From: Morchella semilibera
Lineage: Eukaryota > Ascomycota > Pezizomycetes > Pezizales > Morchellaceae
Direction: 5' to 3'
NCBI GenBank assembly: GCA_009192285.1
Contig: WBVU01000011.1
Location: 988,668-1,052,667 of the forward strand
Length of the DNA stretch: 64,000 nt
Below the pieces are notes generated by a model. That model worked only from the letters and a program-made list of their open reading frames with translations, searched no databases and was not told the origin of the DNA. How positions within the stretch are numbered: the first letter of the stretch is position 1; every line of letters begins with the position of its first letter. This document shows positions 24,276-36,594 of this stretch, piece after piece. A program made the translations under genes and the position numbers.

Positions 24276-25216
24276 ATATAACGCCCCTCCCAACAACAGT
24301 ACGCCATCCGACCAACACAGGCAGCACCAAACCACTGGTGGATTTTGGGGGCGTGCTAGGCCGTACGTTCCCCCCCGACATGCATTTCAATCCGTGGGGA
24401 GCAGCCTCTACGGACACCTTGACTTCAATTCTGGGGCGCTGGGAATTGGTGGCATGTACCTACAGCTAGCTAAGGCTCGGCGCGCGCAACGGTGCTTGTA
24501 GAGACCGCCTAGGTTTAATTGTCATTTGCCATGTACTGTATCTACTAGAGAAACGCCCAGGAGCGTAGAGAAACATAAAGGTTATATAGCGCCAAGACCG
24601 AGCCGTCGTAGCTAGGTCGTTGCATCACCCCCGCCCGGGGTACATACATGTACGTAGGAGGTCCGCCCCATCACAGAATATCACTCGGCGTGGAAATGAT
24701 CGCAATTGCATGTGGTAGCTCTGATCTGTAACCTCCAGCTGAGTAAGTACATGTAAGTAGTTACACCGTCCCACCGGGAGCGGTGCACTGTAATACCCCC
24801 CCCCCCTTTTTTTTTCTTTCTTTTCTCTGATCACGCAAACATCGCCTCTGCCCTGCCCTGGGTGGTAGTGGTGGCGGGGGGGGGTGGAGGAATATCAAAC
24901 CAAACCAAGCCTGTGTTGTCTGGTATAATTTTTGGGGCATTTCGAGACCCCATCCGCCCCCCCCCCCCGCCCCCAATCTTACATTTTATGTAGAAGTACA
25001 GCGGTGCAGAGCACTTATATATATATATACAACCAAGTATGATACAAAAAAAACAAAACAAAAAAAGAACTCTAGGAATATATATGATATCTGGTATTTA
25101 TTTACTTGTTAAGAAAAGAGACCGGAGTCAGCTAGCTAATGGTAGAGAGAAGGAAGGGAGGAGGAGGAGGAGGGGGGGGGGGGGGGGAATAAAGGGGAAA
25201 CAAAATAGACTACCGT
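24276..25216. other. Intergenic region downstream of the repeats
   Basis: Holds two TACATGTA sites (24645, 24748), one TATCACTCGG (24679-24688), poly-C and poly-G tracts (24789-24806, 24957-24971, 25171-25187) and an AT dinucleotide run near 25018-25029. The right end must hold the 3' UTR of the helicase-like gene. No gene supported. Confidence 0.5.
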
Positions 25217-27595
25217 CTATTTCCCCTCCTCAGCCTCAGCCTCGGCCTCCAACTTGTCCTCAGCCTCGGCCTCCAACTCGGCCTCAAACTCGTCCAGCAG
25301 TCCCATGGCCTCCATCAGAAAGTCCTTCTTACTCCCTCCCTCTTCCGCCGCCGGCGGGGAATTTCCCTCCTCCTCCGCCGCCACCGCCACCGGGTCTTTT
25401 CCCTCCTCGGCCGGCGATGGTGGTGGTGGTGATGGTGTTGGTGGTGATGGTGGTGGTGCGCCCTCGCCCTTCTCGCTCTCGCTCCCGCTCCGGTCCACAA
25501 AGTACGGCTCCACCCGGCACCCCAACTTCGCCAGCCTGATAGCCTCGGCCGACCACGCCTGCCTCTCCGTCTCACTGCCGTCCCTAGCGACCACCATGCT
25601 CTTGACATCAACCCCACCGCGCTTGAACATGATCGACTTCTTCGGCTTATTGGCGTGCTCGATCTCGTTGTCCTCGAGCACCACGCTCACCATCTTCCCC
25701 GCGGGCCTACGGTCCCGGCCCATGGCCCGCGGGTCCGCGAGCTCGACCGCGAGCTGCCCGTGCAGCCACGACGCCACGCGCCCGCTGTACGTGATGTACT
25801 CCCTGGGGCGCGTGATGCGGTGGAGGATGTAGAGGTGGTTGACGCCGGGCGTCTGGATGCCGCGGCTGTAGAAGCAGCTCGTGAGCCACACCGTTGTTAC
25901 GCGCTTGTCGCCGCCGGCGGCCTCTCTCTGGAGGCTGGCGCACACCGAGGGCGTCAGCAGCATGTCTGTGCGGCCGAGGGGGAGCTTGCCGGTTTCCCTG
26001 CCCGATTGCCACTTGACGGCGGTGAGGTAGCGGCACTTTATCCCCCGTTCGCGGAAGGCGAGCTTGAAGGCTTCAAGGTCGGATTCGGGGGCGATGCCTA
26101 CTATGACGTTGGTCGGGTAGTTGTCGTGTTCGAGGAGCTTCATGACGATTGGGACGACAACGTCCGGTGGGTAGCCGGGCACGTGGAGCTTGTTGGGGAC
26201 GACATCCTCGTCCTGGATTTCGTCCTGGACCTGGTCCCTGAGTTGCCCGTTCATTTCCGTTTGCAAAATGATGTCCTCTTTGCTGAGATGGCGCATGGGG
26301 GGAAGCGGGGCATCGCGCAGGGTGCCGGTGCGGATGTCGTAGGCAAGAATGTGGTGACGGAGGTGGTCGGGGACGTACGGGGTGATCTTTTCGCGGTCGA
26401 GTTGAGGGTCCTCGACGGAGATCAGGGAGTTGCTTCGTGCCCTGCGGCGCCAATCCTCTCCGGCCCTAAAGGTGTTGGGCGACATTTCCATGTTGAGTTC
26501 CGACGCCTGCAGCCAGTCGCGGTGGTGATGAATCAGGAAGCGCTTCACCTGCGTTGAGGACAGCGTCGAGCTGGGGAAGACTAGCTGCGGCTGCCGCGGC
26601 GCTACACCGCGCCTGTGTGCGTCGGCCAGGCGGCACTTGATGATATAGTCGAGGAGAATTTGCAGCGGCACCTGTCTTGGATTGAACCGCTCCATCAACG
26701 ACTCACGGTACCGCCCTTTCTTCAGCCGCGAGTAGTAAGCCATCTGAGTGACGGCCGCGTCCACCTCCTCCATCACAATCACCTTTAGATGGTTGAGGTC
26801 GATCATTGACCTCACGCTCTCCTGGTTGTCCGCTAATATGTCCAGTATAATCGTCGGCGGCGCCAGAATGATATGCGGGTGCGGGAATTCCTTCAACTTC
26901 TGGAGCTGCCCCAGCTCCGCGTTGACCCCACGCCGATACAGCAGCTGCACAAACGCATCCGGATTGCTCCTGACCTTTTCGCTATCACTGTTCTGCAGCA
27001 TGGTCAGGATCATGTTGTAGTAGTGTGCCCCGAGATCCACATTCGGGACCAGCACAAGCGCACTCGTCGTCGGCTGCGTTATACCAGACTCTAGCGTCTT
27101 TAGCGACCTCTCGAGCCCCAGCAGCCACGCCGCAATCGCAAACGACTTTCCGGTCCCCGGGAGACCCCGTACAGAGAGCGAGTACCCGTACGTCAACGCC
27201 GACAATATCTTCTTCTGCACCGGCGTGGGCCTCACTGCGTTGGGGAAGGCACGAAGTAGCGTATCAGCCACCACAGGCCGCAACCCTACTCTCTCCCAGG
27301 GCCTTGTGCTGGGCCCGAAACTTGCGCGGCGGAGATCGAGTTCCTCTTCGTAGCTGAGTACTTTGTCTGATGTCTGACCGTCCACCGATGCCGGCGGTGG
27401 AGTCATGGGGTTTGGGTATGCATACGCGGTGGCGGTGACATAGGAACGGCGTAAGGCGGGAAAGGTCCGGGTCTGGCGGTGGCGGGTGGGGAGGAAGGCG
27501 GTTATGGGAATAGAGGGGGAGCGAGAGAGAAGATGTGTACGGCACCGGGTGCAGATGTAGGATGAGCGTGCTGTGCGAGAGACTGTAGAGAGCAT
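25217..27595 (-). CDS. Mitochondrial DEAD-box-like RNA helicase, degenerate motifs
   Basis: Intronless 792-residue protein with two RecA-like helicase domains and a likely mitochondrial presequence (MLSTVSRTARSSYICTRCRTH, Arg/Ser-rich, no acids). The first in-frame ATG at 27595 is taken; the open frame extends only four codons further, to a GTG. Helicase motifs in order: a Q-motif-like RPTPVQ at 122-127, Walker A GLPGTGKS at 144-151, EEVD at 276-279 in place of DEAD, SST at 342-344 in place of SAT, motif V RGIQTPGVNHLYIL, and motif VI HRITRPREYITYSGR in place of HRxGRxGR. The tail is Glu/Ala/Pro-rich. This is a diverged fungal DEAD-box branch that probably acts in mitochondrial RNA or ribosome work, by analogy with Mrh4-like proteins. 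The exact orthologue is uncertain, and whether it hydrolyses ATP with EEVD is open. Confidence 0.8.
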   Translation of the reverse strand: MLSTVSRTARSSYICTRCRTHLLSRSPSIPITAFLPTRHRQTRTFPALRRSYVTATAYAYPNPMTPPPASVDGQTSDKVLSYEEELDLRRASFGPSTRPWERVGLRPVVADTLLRAFPNAVRPTPVQKKILSALTYGYSLSVRGLPGTGKSFAIAAWLLGLERSLKTLESGITQPTTSALVLVPNVDLGAHYYNMILTMLQNSDSEKVRSNPDAFVQLLYRRGVNAELGQLQKLKEFPHPHIILAPPTIILDILADNQESVRSMIDLNHLKVIVMEEVDAAVTQMAYYSRLKKGRYRESLMERFNPRQVPLQILLDYIIKCRLADAHRRGVAPRQPQLVFPSSTLSSTQVKRFLIHHHRDWLQASELNMEMSPNTFRAGEDWRRRARSNSLISVEDPQLDREKITPYVPDHLRHHILAYDIRTGTLRDAPLPPMRHLSKEDIILQTEMNGQLRDQVQDEIQDEDVVPNKLHVPGYPPDVVVPIVMKLLEHDNYPTNVIVGIAPESDLEAFKLAFRERGIKCRYLTAVKWQSGRETGKLPLGRTDMLLTPSVCASLQREAAGGDKRVTTVWLTSCFYSRGIQTPGVNHLYILHRITRPREYITYSGRVASWLHGQLAVELADPRAMGRDRRPAGKMVSVVLEDNEIEHANKPKKSIMFKRGGVDVKSMVVARDGSETERQAWSAEAIRLAKLGCRVEPYFVDRSGSESEKGEGAPPPSPPTPSPPPPSPAEEGKDPVAVAAEEEGNSPPAAEEGGSKKDFLMEAMGLLDEFEAELEAEAEDKLEAEAEAEEGK

Positions 27596-28154
27596 CTTTA
27601 TATGCACTGGGATCCCAATGAAGAGGAGGGGAAGAAAGTGTGAATTGAATTAGTTATTCTAGGTGCGTGTAAAGAGTATGTGAGAGAGAAATGATTGCTC
27701 CGGCCTATAGTTTGTAGCAATAGTAATAGTAGTATAGTAGTAGTCTCATATCATGTAGTGCGTTCAATTGAATTGAATTGATGGGAGAATCTCATGGTGT
27801 TGTTTCTCGACTTTTTTTTTTTTCTTTCTTTCTTTCCCACCCCCACTAACAACTTAAAAATTATGGGTGGGGAGGGAGGGTAATGGGGCGGGGCGGGTTA
27901 CCCGTACGGTCGGTGTGGATTATGTCATACTTTACCGCTAGTCCACATATTATTATCAGCTTGATATAGGGTTTAGTAGCTGATTTGGCGTTTCATATGA
28001 TATTTTTATCATGCCTTGTTGAATCTAACTTTTGGCTCAGTCTGATATTTTGATCGTATGATATCATGCGAGAAGTCTTATATAATGATGATTTTACTTG
28101 CTGAAAAATCTAGGTGCGCAGGTAGGCCAGTATTCGTGCTTATTCTGAGTCTTT

Positions 28155-28325
28155 ACTGCAGCTGTCCACCTACCTGCCGACCTGCCTGCTTGTCCGCCCC
28201 ACCTGCCCGCCTACATGTTTACCCGCCCACCAGCTTGCCAGCTTGCCTGCTTGCCTGCTTGCCTGCTTGCCTACTTTCCTTGCTTACTTGCCTACGCCTG
28301 CCGTACCTGCTTGATTCGCTGCCTG
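28155..28325 (+). repeat. Imperfect CCTGCTTG repeat
   Basis: Pyrimidine-rich run built on CCTGC/TTGCC words. The cleanest part, about 28231-28272, has four to five copies of the 8-bp unit CTTGCCTG. Flanks are progressively degenerate. Confidence 0.8.
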
Positions 28326-28581
28326 TTCACGATTAGCCCATTCCAGCGGGGTTGGGGGCGGGATAAAAGGAGGGGGCAGTGTAGGATGGAAGGCATAGAG
28401 ATGGTGTGTAGGGGTAAAGGTGCGGGAGGTGTAGAGACGGAAGGCATACTTGAGCGCTCGATTGGATGCTGGATTTGCTGCTTGACTCCCCGATTAGCTC
28501 ATATCCTGATTATGATAATGATGATTGATTGGAGAGGAGCGAACCGAGAGGGAGAGGTATCTGTATAGATGAGGCAGTAGA

Positions 28582-28651
28582 GACGAAGGTGTAGTGATGA
28601 AGGTGTAGAGATGAAGGTGTAGAGATGAAGGTGTAGAGGCGAGGGTGTAGG
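28582..28651 (+). repeat. 14-bp minisatellite, five copies
   Basis: Five tandem copies of GATGAAGGTGTAGA, with changes in the first and last copy, filling exactly 70 bp. Confidence 0.9.
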
Positions 28652-29669
28652 GAAGGTATAGAAGGAAGGGTGAACGTGATATATGTCCCCAACCCTAACC
28701 CTTATTTTTCCGTGAATGATTCACTCCAAATTAAAAGGACTCCTAATTGAACCTGATTGGGATCTGAATAGGCGGCAAATATCAAGGCCATCGCCCAACC
28801 AGGGTGATTCTACATCTAAAGCTAAGCTCATATTATGGTCAAATCATACCTCGGTCTCAAAATCAATCTGATATTTATACGGGCTGGCGGTAATGTAAAT
28901 TATTAGTAGTAAATGAATTCCACCTCAAAACACAAGCATTTAATTAGTTTCCAGATTGATTATCCTCTATTATGGTGATTATGGGGTCTTCGTTTTTCGA
29001 AGGCTTTATGTCTGTTGCCATACGACACACTTCTAGGGTCAGACACGCATCTATTTTCTTTATTTCATCCATCTATAAAAATTGGGGCTTTACCCATAGA
29101 CCGAATAACCAATTCACTACTCTTTTAGTAATCATATTACCTATTAAGGAAGTCCAAATCCCAACATCATCATTCATTACTCAGGTATTGATGTATGCAG
29201 TGTATGCAGATCTGCCTGTCAGACTACAGTACGTACTACGTTCTCTCTCCTCTCTCCACACACTATCACTCGGAGAGATTGGAAGAATCTTAATTGAATA
29301 GCAACGCAACACGGGTATCATAAACGAAAAGAAAAAGAAGAAAAAAACACAGCTTACTCCACTACCTCCTTTTTTTGTTCTTTTTTTTCTATCTTTTTTT
29401 CTCTTTTTTTTCTTTCTTCTATCCCTTCGTAAAGAGGGAAAATTTAAATAATGTAAAAAGAAACATCGACTTTAACAGGTACAGCACAGGGGGGAAGTAA
29501 TAAAAGAAAAATTAAAGGTGTAGTGTCCTCGGTGGGTATGAAATCAAGAGAATGTCAAAAAAGCAGGAAAGAAAAAAAGAATAAACAGCACAGTTCTACA
29601 ACATGAGATCCAAAAGAGGGAACAGAAGAAATAAATGAAACAACTGCTAACGTCTACTCCAGCCCCCAT

Positions 29670-32600
29670 CTAAGCAGCCATCATCATCACACCAGACTCG
29701 TCCACTTCAGTCTCAACCTCAGCATCCATTCCTGCCCCCTCATCCTCATACTCCATCTCGACGGCCTCATCAATAGTCTCTTTAGCTACCGCCCCTCGGA
29801 AAGCATCATCCCTCTCATCATTTCCGCTGATGCCGTTCTTCGCGCCGCCGTTACGCTTCATACTCGCCTCGCCGAGGTTGATGGGGATAAACTTGCTGGG
29901 CAGCTTGACGCGGTGGAACTTTTCCCTCAACGTCTCGACAACGTATTTCCAGTCGAGATGACTGGTGAGACTCTTTCTCGGTGCGCAACCGATACAGTGC
30001 TTCGAGTCAAGGCTCATGTAGAGCGGGTCGTTGCTGTGGCAGCCGGGGGAGATAGAGACACGGATGCTGTAGCTGGAAACGTTCGGGTCATCGGGGTTCT
30101 CGCCGGGCTCTGTCTTGGTCTCGGACTCGTAGAGCTCGAAGCAGATCTGGGTCAAGTAGTCCAGCTCTGGGATGGTATTCCTTGCCATCTTTGTGGGGAG
30201 GCCGCCTTCGATGATGCAGTTGAGAAGAGTATATATGTGGGATTCTGCCCCGTGTTAGTGACCCATTATCCTGCTGACGACATAAAATGGGGACTGTACC
30301 TTTGGTGAAGTAGATAAAAGACTTTGCGTTCTCTGCCGCCTGGACATTCTCCAGATCCTTCACAATCTGCTTCAGCAGCGGAAGACTGGTCAAGAGCCCA
30401 ATCTCCAGTTTCTCTTCATCCCCGATACCGTACTCCTGGGGGGACACAAAGTCAAAAAGCGCTTTAGCGAGCCTGTAAAGCTCTCTCAGCTTTGAGAGCC
30501 TTGTGTCGCTCTTTGCCTTTACTTCTTCTCTGGTGGTGGCATAGCTCCTCCCTGCCTCCTCCTCGGGTACAATTACAGGTCTCAGGCCTGTGCCGAGCAA
30601 ACTCCTGCGTCTCAGAGCACCACCGAGTCTTTCTCTCTTGCTTGTGGACACTGGGGGCATAGTTCTCTGCTCATCCACACTCAGGGTGAGTGAGCTCTTA
30701 CGACCGTCATCCTCATCAATGATAGCGAACTCAGAGCTCTCGGCCTCAAGTATAACATCACTCGGCATAAAGATTGCCTCCAGGAACTGACGATTATGGA
30801 GTGCGTCGTACTTCATAGTATCATAGAGCTCTGAGATCTTGCTAGGGTCAACCTTTTCAGGGTCACAAAACTCCGCAAACAATTTCTCCCAACGCTCTTT
30901 GAACAGCTCGGGGTCTTCGCCACAACACCAACGGGGTTGGATAGTTGCCGAGGCCGCAAGGGTATCTCTTCCAGCGGCGGCTGGATCAGAAGATCCAAAG
31001 AGGCGTGAATAGTTCTGGATCATGACACGGCGGTGAAATTTCATGAGCGAAACCACTTGCTGGAGGACGACCGCAGGCTCGGGCATATTCTCCTTGGGCC
31101 AGGTGAATTGCGGGGGAGGCTTGGATCCATGACGGAGAAGCGACTTCAACTCTTTCTTGACCTACGACCCAACCAAACTCCCGTTAGAATTGGAGAGAAA
31201 CCTTGATTTTCAAAGGAGACAGCATACCCTATCCATATCATCCTTTGCTGCATTCGAGTCGTCGAGCAAATCTTTCCTGACACGAACAAAATTATCCGGA
31301 ACTTTCTGATCCAGGAAGCTCGCCGTCCAAATTTGCGCTATGTCAATTATTAGAGCCCGTCCACCCGCTGTCACTGTCATCTTTCATTTAGGGAAACATA
31401 CCACTAGTGGAAACTCGTCTCTCCGAGCTTGTAAACACACGAACATCATCTAGTGCCTCTTTGTTCATCAATAGAAGATCCTTGCGATAGCTCTCCCCAA
31501 GGTCTTGACTTTGATACCTCGCGCTGTGCGTAGGTTCACCTCCCCACTTAATAATTAGTTGCAGCTTCTCCACTGTCGGCTTCTGCCCCTCAGGATCGTT
31601 AGAGCTTGAACTCGAAACCCTCGTAAGATTGTCGCATTCACTGCTGTCTGGAAAAGTTCCGTTGATACCCGACTTATTCTCAGAAGCTTTTCCTTTACCT
31701 TTATCCTTCTTTTTGCCATCTTTCAAGAATAGTGGCTTGATTTGCACCTTTGTACCAGCAAACCCAACTTTTCTATCTAGCGCATTCTTAAGGACAGCAA
31801 GTTTCTCCATATCTTCTGTCTTACCCTCTATGGCGATTCGGGTAGCTTCGATAACATCCTGGAGACCCTCTTCAATGAGCATTACCTCTTCTGTGTGGCC
31901 CTTGAGAAGATCCACAAATGGTTTAGAATGAAATGTGAACTTGAATTTTTGTTTGGGCGTTCGGTCTGCATGTCTTAGAACAGCTACCATTCCCTTCAGC
32001 TTCCAACTATGTTTTGGAGCCACAGGGAGGGCTTTTTCACGGTCTTCCTCGGTCATGTTCTCGAGGGCCACAACTACTGGAGTAGGCGCGGCAGCTGTAA
32101 CTTCTGGAGTGGGTACCTGACCAGGAGTAGGATTTGTTGATGCGGAGGCAAGAGGTTGCTGTTGGTGGTGGTTTGACAACCTTGAAGCTGAGGGTGAGCG
32201 GGATAGGAGGCTTTGGAGGGTTGATCTGCGGTTCATATCACTCTTTTTCCCACCACTTCCACGACGGCTAGGGCTTCTCTCTGCTGTTGCAACAGCTGTC
32301 GCCATAGCTCCTGACTCTTTTAAACTATCTTTGAGTGTTTTATCTTGCATAGCTTTAATAAATATCTGACGAAGGATAGTCGAGCAGTTGTAGTAGTAGT
32401 CGTTATTATCCTTAACGAAGCTCCATCCATTGACATCGATAACATAGCTCTTACCATGCACCCTCAACAGGTCGAATCCGCAGACGGCTTGTCCGAAGGT
32501 TTCGCAAATCCTCGTAGCCATTCCAGCCTCCTCCTTGGAGAGCTTGGTAACGAAGCGGATCTCCTTTCCGTATGTGTTTCTCCTCACCAAGCCATCCACA

Positions 32601-35074
32601 ACTGGACTCTTCCGCGTCTCTGCATGGCAGTACTCTGAGCCAACAGTATACGCCTTTACATCCTCGCTGTTGTCAACGTCCATGAACTGCTCATAGATGA
32701 AGCTGCCCATCTTTCTAGGCTCGTTCATATTTGGATCGTACTCGCTGCTCTTGTTGCCGACCTTTCGGAAGAGCCTACGGCCTCCCTTACCATCCGCAAA
32801 ATAGATATGAATGTTATGATCCTCACCATTCACTGGTTTCTCCACGTAGGGCTTCTTCAAAGTCTTTCCGTCCACCGTGAGGGTCTGTCCGTCTTCAGAT
32901 AACTCTACCTTTTGGGGCATTTTCCATTCGCCTTGTGGGGGGACTTTGATGCTTGTTTTTAGCTCCATGTGATATGCAAGGTCGTTTGTAAGGTATGGAC
33001 CGCCGTCTCTGGAAACCTCAAGACGTTTCGGGGTGGGAACCTTTATAGAGTCAAGAATTCGAAGCACCAGACGGCGATCCCAAAGGATCTTCTGCATACG
33101 CAGGTCATTGACGCAGAATGGCCGCCGAAGAGTCACGTACGAGATGGCCTTGTCGAGCGGGAAGCCCGATGAGAAGAATGAGATTAAGAAATCACTATTG
33201 GATGAGAAAGAGCCCTACCCCCCCACGAGATGGGGGGGAAAAATAAATAGTTAGTTAAACGCTGCTCCCTGGTTCAACAGGTGTAACCCAAGAACCTCAA
33301 ACTTGGGACCCAAACGACCCAACAACCCAATTAAGATGTGAATATGACAGACAAGCAACATGAGCAGGAGAAAAAAGGAAAAAAAGAATATTACAAATAC
33401 CACGGGGTTTGCCAAGAAAGGAAATATAAGCTGAAGATCACCGGGGATAGAAACATGAAATAACCGCCAGAGATCAGAGGACCACAAAACTGTCGTTCGC
33501 TCGATTTTAATGGCTGTATTCTTTTACCCTTTCTTTTTCTGACTTTCGGTTCACATGAAATGATAGCTGGCGCATCTAAGAAAATACATGTAGGTCCCCG
33601 CCATGTGTGTGGGGGAAAATAGCAAACGAAAAAATAGCCGAGATGAGTAAGAAATAGTAGGGAGAAATAGGGATGAGATATATAAGGAAAGTGCCCACAT
33701 ACCAGGTAGGCCAATTTTCAACGGCTTGAGTGATAGTCTGATGTTAGCATCGTGTGCTCTTATTCCCGATATGAAACCCAGGGCTTAATCCTATCGCAAC
33801 AGGGTGTTTCCGGAACAAAAAAAATCGATGAACAATTCCAGCGTGGGGGACTTGGACATGATGCCCACGTGCTCACCATTGAGGATGCGATTCATGGATG
33901 CGACAGGAAGTGGAAAGGTTTCTTACACAGGGGAAGAACCGTGCACAATTTCGGGTGGGGTACTCTAGGGAAGGATAACAAAACAGGACTGACCTTCATC
34001 AAGAATAACTTTATCCCCAAATATCACAGTCTCAAACTCTCCGTTTTCAATAAGCTTGTTCAAGATTGTTCTGCACGGCTTGCTCCTGGCTTTCGCATCC
34101 AATGCACAAACGCCAATTCGACCTACAACCTTCTTCTTCTCCGGTAGCCCTTCAGTAACATTAGTGGTACTGCTGCTCATTGACGACCTTTTCGTACTCA
34201 TCCCAGCACCCGACAGCGGTGATGTCTGTTGCTGTTGCTGTTGTGCCGCTGGTGGGGACGGAGAGGCCTGGACAGGTACGACGCCTTCAGGACGAGACAT
34301 GGTGGACCTGGATCTCGATCTATGATGTTGCTGCTGTTGTTGTGGTATTGGTATCTGATGATAAGGATACTGTTGTTGTTGTAGTTGAGCAGAAGCAAGT
34401 TGAGATTGGATCTGCAGTCCCATGCCGTCACTAGTGGATGTATGGTTTGTATTTGGGTGAGAGCTCACGTGGACGGGAGAGGTGGCGGTGGTGGCAATGA
34501 ACAGGCTAGCAATGGAGTCCCTTCTGCGATTGAGTACTACTTCGCCTTGAAAGGCTTCGGATACATTAGAGTTCGTTAGGCATAATGTGTTCGGGGAGCT
34601 AATTGATGGAAGATTCAAGACAGATGACGGTCTTGATACGCTCGTGTCACTCCCGGAACCAATGCTAAATATACCACCACTAGCGTGTTCCGAGGGACTG
34701 AACGACGACCTCTTGTTCCCGCCGATGCTTGCAAACGAACCGGGGCTGAAATTAGACATTGAAGATGATGAGGCCATGGATTTCTGCACTGCCGCTCCAG
34801 CTGCCTGAGTAGAAATAGTTGCAGAGGCAGTTGAAAGGTCAGTAGTGGGCACAGATGAGCCCAGGGGGATGGAACGGGAAGCTGGAGACGGCCGCAAAAA
34901 ACTGCTCGAAAAGGTGCTTGTTGATGACGACAAGGGGAAGTACGAAGAGTTCAGGAATGCTGATGTTGAGGAAGACAGCAGACCATCCTCTCCTCTATAG
35001 TTTCTTCGAGAGGTACTCGGGGTGGGGATTGGGGGAGTTGGTACTGCCATTGTGGGCATATTCTGGGAATTCAT
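29670..35074 (-). CDS. VIP1: Inositol hexakisphosphate/diphosphoinositol pentakisphosphate kinase (VIP1/Asp1)
   Basis: PPIP5K-family enzyme making 1-position inositol pyrophosphates (1-IP7, IP8), which signal phosphate status, polarity and cytoskeleton. Six exons on the minus strand: 35074-33994, a 22-nt microexon 33724-33703, 33194-31402, 31337-31228, 31161-30300 and 30244-29670; all phases close, giving 1480 residues. The first about 325 are Ser/Gln-rich, a fungal extension. Then [14 protein letters not shown], the microexon join DEAVENWPTCDFLISF, the ATP-grasp kinase ([47 protein letters not shown] with the metal-binding D and N), and the phosphatase-like domain opening [12 protein letters not shown] near residue 770. 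A poorly conserved insert separates the domains. The phosphatase RHxxRTP motif is intact; the usual distal HD-type residue was not located. Introns 1 and 2 are long for this window (269 and 508 bp); the second carries a TACATGTA. Confidence 0.93.
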
Positions 35075-36526
35075 TGTTCTAGTGTCGAATCTCCTCTATT
35101 CATTAATTCTTGTCCTCTATCTTTCTTTCTTCCTTTCTTTTTTTTTTATCCTTTTCTATCGTTGTTTTCCCCTTTAGCTTGACCTCGCTGGCAGAGTCGG
35201 TGAGCAACGATTTGCTCAAAATGCTGCCCCTCGTCGATCACAGGACCGTCAGCTACGAGAATCTGTAAAATACATGGCCGGCACACACACATCTCGGGTA
35301 TGAGGTAGTTCCAAAAAAAAATAACAATAAAGGAAAAAAAATACAGGCTATGTGAGAAGATGATGATGAAGACAACTATGCTGTTCTGCAGAAACTTACG
35401 TCTTCCGTTTCTCTCTCTCAGTGCAAAAGTCTTGGGTGCAGGTCTTGGACGACGACGACGTTGCTCCTCTGAGCAGTATGCAAGTTTTTTTTTCTTTCTC
35501 TTTCAACCGTTTTTTTCCTTTCCTGTTTCGTAGAAGCAGCGGCGAAGTCAAATAAACGGAATGACCTGCCGATGTCCTGATGAAAAAAATAGTCAAAATA
35601 AAGCAGCAAAACGAGAAGTATGTAGCAGAGCAGTCTCAGAGATACGGTTGTTTTTCACACAGTCCTGAAGCTGAGAGGAGCTCCACCGGTCGTTGTTCGT
35701 TGCGTTGGCTGGCCTGTTGCAGCTTAGCGTGAAGAAACTGTATCCAGCCAAACAGCAGCCCCCTGCTGTTGATCCGCGGTCCTGGGCTTTTCTCAGACCC
35801 TGCTTTGGAAAACCTGAAGGTCCAGGGAAACAACTCATCGACACCTTTCACGAGCTTTTAAAGCATTTGGCCAACGAAAATCTCAATATAAACTGTGTTG
35901 CTGGCCGGAAAAAAGCGAAATACGCATGTCTCTGCGCGACCCTAGAAAAAACCGCATTCCTTGGCTGCATGGAGAGACTTTGATACATAGAGTGACTAAG
36001 CTTTTTCGATGACGTGCACCTATAGGGGCGGTCTCGTGCCTTACCACCGCTGTGGGGGACGCCAGCGAGTGGTGGAAACAATGATTCGCAGTTTACAGAG
36101 CTCCACCAGGTAGCGTCGTGATAATCCAATTGTATCGAAAAAAGGACCTGGGTAATCAAGGTGTGCTGGGTTGGGTTGCACGTTGGGTTAAGGTTTTTGA
36201 TATCTATTTAGGAAAAGTGAAGTTGAGATAGTATGATTCGGGAACAGAGGATGAGAGGCTGAAGTAACACCCTACCTTCTGGTCGGCCGAAAAATGCACT
36301 AAACCTACACGTAAGTATATCAAAAAACCAAAATATACGACGTACCATGTATCGTCATCTTCAACAAAAAAGCTTCATAAACGAACAAGACAAGAATACT
36401 ATTTCGACCAGCACCCAAATTCTCTAGCGGGTAAAGTTAACAGCTCAATTGTCTTTAAGGCTTAAATGAATTGAGCGGCGAGCCTGTATACGTATCCCCA
36501 TTATCCAGCCGTTCTCATGGCATGTA
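35075..36526. other. VIP1 upstream region
   Basis: Flank upstream of the VIP1 start. The first few hundred bases are pyrimidine-rich on the plus strand (35100-35165, 35480-35530), so purine-rich toward VIP1, fitting a 5' UTR and promoter. Overlapping frames on both strands at 35590-35990 show no family resemblance. No other gene supported. Confidence 0.5.
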
Positions 36527-36594
36527 CTTAGGCGTTCAGTAAAAGGTCGTGAAAAATTGCCCCAGTTTTCACGACCTTTTACTAAACGCCTAAG
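36527..36594. mobile_element. Minimal 68-bp snap-back element, TA-flanked
   Basis: Two 29-bp arms, differing at one base, and a loop of about 10 bp. The left arm starts CTTAGGCGTTCAGTAAAAGG and the right is its reverse complement, ending CGCCTAAG. TA lies on both sides (36525-36526, 36595-36596). It is almost all arm, so it would fold as one hairpin. A Tc1/mariner-type MITE relic is the likeliest reading. Confidence 0.75.

Larger units (their letters stand above)
27596..29669. other. Intergenic region with simple repeats
   Basis: Upstream of the helicase-like gene and downstream of VIP1. It includes CT/T-rich runs (27809-27836, 29366-29422), the two tandem repeats listed separately, an AT-rich stretch at 28690-29170 with no recognisable coding, and TATCACTCGG at 29264-29273. 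The A/G-rich stretch at about 29450-29640 is expected to be VIP1 3' UTR. Confidence 0.5.

Noticed and set aside
25655-26557. 300-codon plus-strand frame rich in Val, Glu and His
   Set aside because: Exact antisense of the helicase-like gene, open because of GC-rich third positions; it matches no family and has no flanking exons.
34056-34434. Plus-strand frames opposite VIP1 exon 1
   Set aside because: Reverse reading of the Ser/Gln-rich N-terminus (poly-Gln codons read back as Cys/Val/Leu).
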